The notes under the pieces are model-generated. The model was not told where the DNA came from, ran no database searches, and saw nothing but the letters and a program-made list of their open reading frames with translations. DNA of 64,000 nt from Hyalella azteca (Eukaryota; Arthropoda; Malacostraca; Amphipoda; Hyalellidae). A program made the position numbers and the translations under genes. This document shows positions 59,619 to 64,000 of the stretch, one piece after another. The DNA lies in contig NW_025946739.1 in NCBI RefSeq assembly GCF_000764305.2, positions 26,991-90,990 of the forward strand. Direction: 5' to 3'. Numbering within the stretch: the first letter of the stretch is position 1; each line of letters starts with the position of its first letter.

Positions 59619-62600
59619 TTGGCGCGGCAAGCTTGCAATGCAGCCCAAACTCTGAAGTCTTGGGAGGCTGAGTTGTGTAACAACTCTGATTGTTCCAGAG
59701 GTTTTTTAGAAACGGTTATGAGCATGTTTTTTCGGTTTTCCTCCATGTTCGGTTCCTTAAATTGGCTGCTTGACGAGTACTTTGAACCTCTCCTCCTAAA
59801 GAAACGACCAGGGGGGAAAAACGTCAACTTGAGCCGCTAAAGAGAGATTGCCGCCGCTTCATCTCGGCTGGCGCGCGATTATCGTTGTCCAATGACTTCT
59901 GCTTCATCTTCACTGAGCGTATTCCAAACCGGCAAACTTTCTGGGTTGCGTTCCGAGGTCACTCCGTAAATACCACATCTTGTCAGTGTATGTAGCAGGC
60001 CAGCAAGTTCCAACTTCATGCTTCTATCAATGTTCGTATCAGTGGTCGAGCACGCTAGAGGCGTTGCGCCTCAAATCTACAGTCGCGGCTCAAACCAATC
60101 TGGGTCTTCGTCGATGTGCAACCCCGCCTGGCTCAACCTCCATACTTACCCTAACTCCCCTTCGAAACAAACCTAACGTAACCTCATTGGCAAGGAGGAG
60201 AGTTTGGGTAAGAAGAACTTGGTGGTTGCACATCCATAGAGACAAAACTAACTTGAAAAGTTGTGGATTCGCGGGCGGCGCTACGGCTTTCCCATTTCAG
60301 ATCTGGTGTGGCTCACGATCAAGAACATTTATTGCAACTGATTTCAGGTAATATTATATTGAATTTGTCGATGTTTGTGTGTGAAAAATATAACATTTCT
60401 CGAATGGGCATAAAAATATTTAGGGGAAGAATATTTTAGGAAGGCTGAACCTCTCTGAATTATGCCTAATCACGCCACTGCTTACGATGTTTCCAGCGAG
60501 ATATGGGACTTCGTGGCTCTGAGGCTATTAAGTTTAATTGTGCATATCTATAGCGAGCATTTGTTCCAGGGCTAGTTTAAAGTTTGTGGTGAACGGCTGT
60601 GCACCTCTATCTTCTTTGTCTTGTATCTTGGTCAGTATTTTTGTACTCGAAGCTCCCTCGCGGTTGTAAGTATATTTTTCCCGCACTACTGAGCACAGAA
60701 CTTTTACTTTTTCCCCTCGCATGCATCGCAACCACCACCGACCAACTTGTGCGGGAATAATGCTTCTAATAGTCTGTCCAGAAAGCTTTGAGCATTAAGA
60801 GACGAGCAAGAAGGCTGTGAACAATGCTATAGTCCATGGACTAGTTAAGTGTTCAATTAATTAGTGACGACATTCTGAGGACAACGGAACAAATTTCCTC
60901 CTTCGTAATTTGACATAATCCTAGATGTTATCGTATCTATACCCTTCATCCGGGAAAATTAGTCTGACGAGGTTACGCGACCTGTCTCGTTCTTGTTAAC
61001 TGGGATTTTGTTTCCTTCCATAAATCAGCGTCCGAAAAGATTTTTATAATCTCGTACCACGATCAGTAGGACATGGACATAACTTGACATTCCCCTATCG
61101 CAAATATTTTAGGAAACCTGTTTTAGGCCTTGCAAGGTGTTTTTTTTTTTTAATTTGAGCTTTCAATAGATATTGAGGGTCCTTTCTCCTAAGTTGATTT
61201 ACGTACTTTGGTGGTGTCTTGTTAGGATTTTAGTGATAATGTTTGGTGGGCGTGCGATAAAGATGAGATAATGAAATTGGACGAGTTGCTGTTAAATAGG
61301 GTAATCTTTCATACGAGGAAGGTCGCATGCTCCCTGTGACTAGCCCAATCATAAGGGCACCTGAATACTCCCATTCCGTCTCGGTCAGTTGAAGTGGTAT
61401 AGGGTGGGCCACACCAAGTACAATAAATTTTCAACTGTCAACTTAAAAGTAGATTATGATATAGAGGCATAACCTCTAAATAACTACAAAGAAGTAGGAG
61501 ACTTGTAAATTTGATCTTCACGTACGTAATATCTATATTTAAGCCCGTTCGACCCCACTAGTCACTAGGGATCACGTCCGAGATTTCGGCCGCTAATTCA
61601 ATTCCTAAATCAGCCCAAAGCCAACGGCCAGCCTCAGCCTAACCTTTTGCTTCTGCACTCAGCTTCGCAACTATGAGTCGCCAACCACGCTATGTTACCC
61701 CAAACCGGACTTGCCTAAGCCTGTTTCGCATTGCAAAATGTATTCCCGTCATGACCAACTTCTCTGGATGTAAACAATTACGACACTAACTAATACGATA
61801 CCTCGTCTGTAGCAACATCCCGCCTGACTTCTTGAATCAATCAACCTAAGAAACATTTCATTCTTGTGTTAACCTTGTCATAGCCGTTTCGATCCTTGTG
61901 AGTTCATCTCCAGAACTAGACCAAGAAACTTGCCTCATACTCTCAGTCGTATTTTAGCCTCTCCCCAACCTTGGTGTTCTTAATTGTCGTAGAAGTTTCG
62001 ACTTTCTACCTTCGGGACCACTACACGTCTCTCTCAATCTCAATCCCTACCTAGTGCAGGGTTAAACGGTGGCTGTGAATGATTTCATGGGACCTATGCT
62101 ACATGCCCACTGGAAGGAATACAATGTAAAGCGTGGTGTTGGACGAAGCTGGCTTCTAGCACGCACCCCAGGGGACGTACCCTTAAAACTTGCTTAAATA
62201 CATATAGCGGGTAAATTTTCGTCTTCGATTTGTGAGTTTAGCTTTAAATGCCGGCAATGATTGGCTGTTGAATTTACGAATACATAATTATTAGTATTAT
62301 TATAGTACGTCGCTACCGTAGGTATCCACTGGAGCTAATAAATATTACAATCAAGCAGTAAGTTCCTTACAAACATTTACAATTAATATTTTCTATGTTT
62401 TTCTCTTTCTGTGATGATTTGATAATATTACCCCTTAGAGTCTATACTGCTTGACTCAAATAATCTCGTCAAACGCCTTCAACTGGAATATAGTACATGC
62501 TACTAGTACAAGAATCGTCAGTCATGAATAGAACAAGGATGAACTCAACAGGAGGCTTTTTTTCAAACTGTGACGTATATAAATTTAACGAAGATGAAAC

Positions 62601-62912
62601 TAAACGTAATTAGTTAATTATGTAAATAGGATCATTATTTTCATGCGGATCACTTCAATCCGGATGTCTCAAGTCTCACTAGCATTTCGCAATTCGCACA
62701 TGTGTTATGTTTAGTACGTTGCAAGTCGGAAAACGCGAAGACATTTTTTTTTTTCTAGCATCAGCTAGGTGGCATTGTCTTACATTTCATGAAACAATTT
62801 CATTTGTGATCGCTCGTGGTGAAAAGCTCATTAATCATTAACTTACTCAAGTAAGTTAAAGTTTATCTAACTCGACTTCGAGAAAAACTTGGAGTTGGAC
62901 TGTTGGAGAAGC
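59619..62912. other. Intergenic between LINE fragment and DCAF13
   Basis: No gene recognised. The 123-aa frame at 59980-60351 is the longest but has no domain and is rich in Thr, Arg and Ser. It contains a loose inverted pair GATGTGCAACC/GGTTGCACATC (60113-60232) that suggests an old repeat. Confidence 0.55.
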
Positions 62913-62994
62913 ATGGCTACAATAAAGAAGCTTCATGTGCTTAGCAGGAATCCTGATCACTACATGCAAGAAACTCGGAATGATATTCCCAAGT
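62913..62994 (+). CDS. DCAF13: DCAF13/SOF1 first coding exon (gene continues past window)
   Basis: First coding exon of the DCAF13 (WDSOF1, yeast Sof1) homologue, a WD-repeat protein of the nucleolar small-subunit processome needed for 18S rRNA maturation, also described as a CRL4 substrate receptor. The ATG at 62913 opens a frame reading MATIKKLHVLSRNPDHYM and then QETRNDIPK. This matches the conserved Sof1 N-terminus with its LSRNPD-Y--ET core, which in the family is followed by a PRN-DP-LHPFE segment. A strong donor (AAGT|GTGAGT) follows; a weaker alternative is AA|GTGTGA two bases earlier. The next exon, expected to encode that PRNYDP-type segment, was not found in the remaining 1 kb, so the first intron must exceed 1 kb. 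Only 27 residues are visible, so the call rests on this one motif. Confidence 0.75.
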
Positions 62995-63042
62995 GTGAGT
63001 ACCTATAATTGTCACTTTCTTTGCATCTATAGCCTTGACTGC

Positions 63043-64000
63043 CTTGTACCTACTATGGTCTGAGTTTAGTATAGAATAGATTTTCAAGAAATTCTGGGCC
63101 ACCAAAATAAATTGTTACACTGGCAGTTTTCAATCCAATATGAATATGTAGGTTAAGAGGAGTGTCTTGAGCAAATTTTATCATGGTTATTTACAAACGG
63201 ATCACTTCGAAACTTGGTACACTTGTGTGAAACCAAAATGTAAATAAATGAAGTCCAAAAAAGGGTAACTGCCATGGTCAGGAAGATGTGCCAGGTGCGC
63301 GGGAATTTATTTTGTCATTTTAACGACCTGCGCGGTAATTTATTTTGTCATTTTAACGACCTGCGCGGTGCGCCGTACTATGTTGGTAAAAAAATGTGCC
63401 GTGCGCCGTACTCTAGAAAGCTAAAATAGTTCTACTATTTTAGTTGACAATATACGCGACTACCTATATTGACTACGCGAGTCGAACTGACAATAATAAA
63501 ATGTAAGACATGTCCAGACAGTCTGGGTTACTTCTGACTCTTCCGCTTGGCGGATAGCTATGGAACGTACGGTAATCGTAAACTGCAGCTATTATACATA
63601 CGAAATGTAAACAGATGGTGTTCAGTGTTGCCATATGACTTTGGAGAAAATTTCTTCCAAAATAAAGTTCTAGATTTCTCATTCATCAAATTTCCGTATC
63701 AAGAAAAATCATATATTATTGAAAGATAATTAAAGGCATACTGTACTGAGTAATGTGAGTATTACATCTGTTCCTCCACAAACTGCTCGTGCGCGACAGC
63801 GCGACGTAGAATTGATGGCCGGGATTGTGCGAATACGTGCGCGAAGATAATCAATTTTCATTACATTGAACCAACTGTGCACAGCAATAGCTTAAAAAAG
63901 TGAAAATGCGCGGGAAAATTCACCGAAAACATACATCATCCTGAGTGTGGCTTGTACCTACTAAGGCTACTATGGTCTGAGTTTAGTATAGAATAGATTT
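63043..64000 (+). repeat. Direct repeat bounding ~900 bp in DCAF13 intron 1
   Basis: The segment CTTGTACCTACTATGGTCTG with AGTTTAGTATAGAATAGATTT at 63043-63083 recurs at 63951-64000 with an 8-bp insertion (AAGGCTAC). The repeat may continue past the window. Confidence 0.85.
63304..63369 (+). repeat. 33-bp tandem duplication in DCAF13 intron 1
   Basis: AATTTATTTTGTCATTTTAA with CGACCTGCGCGGT occurs twice in direct succession, followed by GCGCCGTACT repeats (63371-63415). Confidence 0.88.

Noticed and set aside
59980..60351. 123-aa open frame before DCAF13
   Set aside because: No domain; composition unlike the neighbouring genes; overlaps a loose inverted repeat.

Overview
The window is nuclear DNA from an animal, most likely an arthropod (a crustacean would fit). 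It is AT-rich, has GT-AG introns, carries single-copy metazoan genes, and is full of tandem repeats, fold-back repeats, hAT and Tc1/mariner-type DNA transposons and non-LTR retrotransposon remnants. No bacterial operon, CRISPR array, rRNA or tRNA gene was recognised. The species is not determined; the organism call is inference from gene families and repeats.

The left part (1-26 kb) has no convincing intact host gene. It is a repeat field: a 72-76 bp tandem array, two 38-bp perfect palindromes identical to the Nextera mate-pair junction adapter (library contamination), a 144-bp MITE in two inverted copies, and a ~1.6 kb block present twice (about 3.7-5.29 kb and 8.7-10.75 kb) whose first copy ends exactly at an N. 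It also holds minisatellites of 40, 14, 48, 24, 62-63, 17 and 43 bp, two large fold-back structures (14.9-16.1 and 16.9-17.6 kb), a decayed mariner-type transposon (18.57-19.79 kb), a broken coiled-coil reading frame (20.8-21.3 kb) and a hAT-type non-autonomous element with 8-bp target-site duplication (25.49-26.14 kb).

The right part carries four host genes, all on the plus strand. HSPBP1 (Hsp70 nucleotide-exchange co-chaperone, Fes1/Sil1-like armadillo fold; 26.6-31.3 kb, 7 exons, 353 aa) is followed by PPM1D/Wip1 (PP2C Ser/Thr phosphatase; 34.5-44.7 kb, 7 exons, about 893 aa). Next is a GTSF1-like double CHHC zinc-finger gene, a family tied to the piRNA pathway (54.2-58.0 kb, 6 proposed exons, about 365 aa). 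Last is the first coding exon of DCAF13/SOF1, a WD-repeat factor of the small-subunit processome (62.9 kb), whose remaining exons lie beyond the window. Exon phases close perfectly for HSPBP1 and PPM1D. In the GTSF1-like gene one junction closes only with a GC-AG intron.

The genes have unrelated jobs and no sign of co-transcription; they are ordinary neighbours. Transposons have shaped the genes: a deletion derivative of the same mariner-type family ends 21 bp before the PPM1D exon-3 acceptor and carries an in-frame alternative acceptor, and two hAT-like MITEs with 8-bp target-site duplications (one perfect, one 7 of 8) lie in PPM1D intron 1. I found no clear evidence for a wholly new biological system. 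The strongest leads are the fold-back repeat family with a (GTCC/GTCT)n loop, the transposon-born splice acceptor, and the candidate GC-AG intron in the piRNA-type gene.
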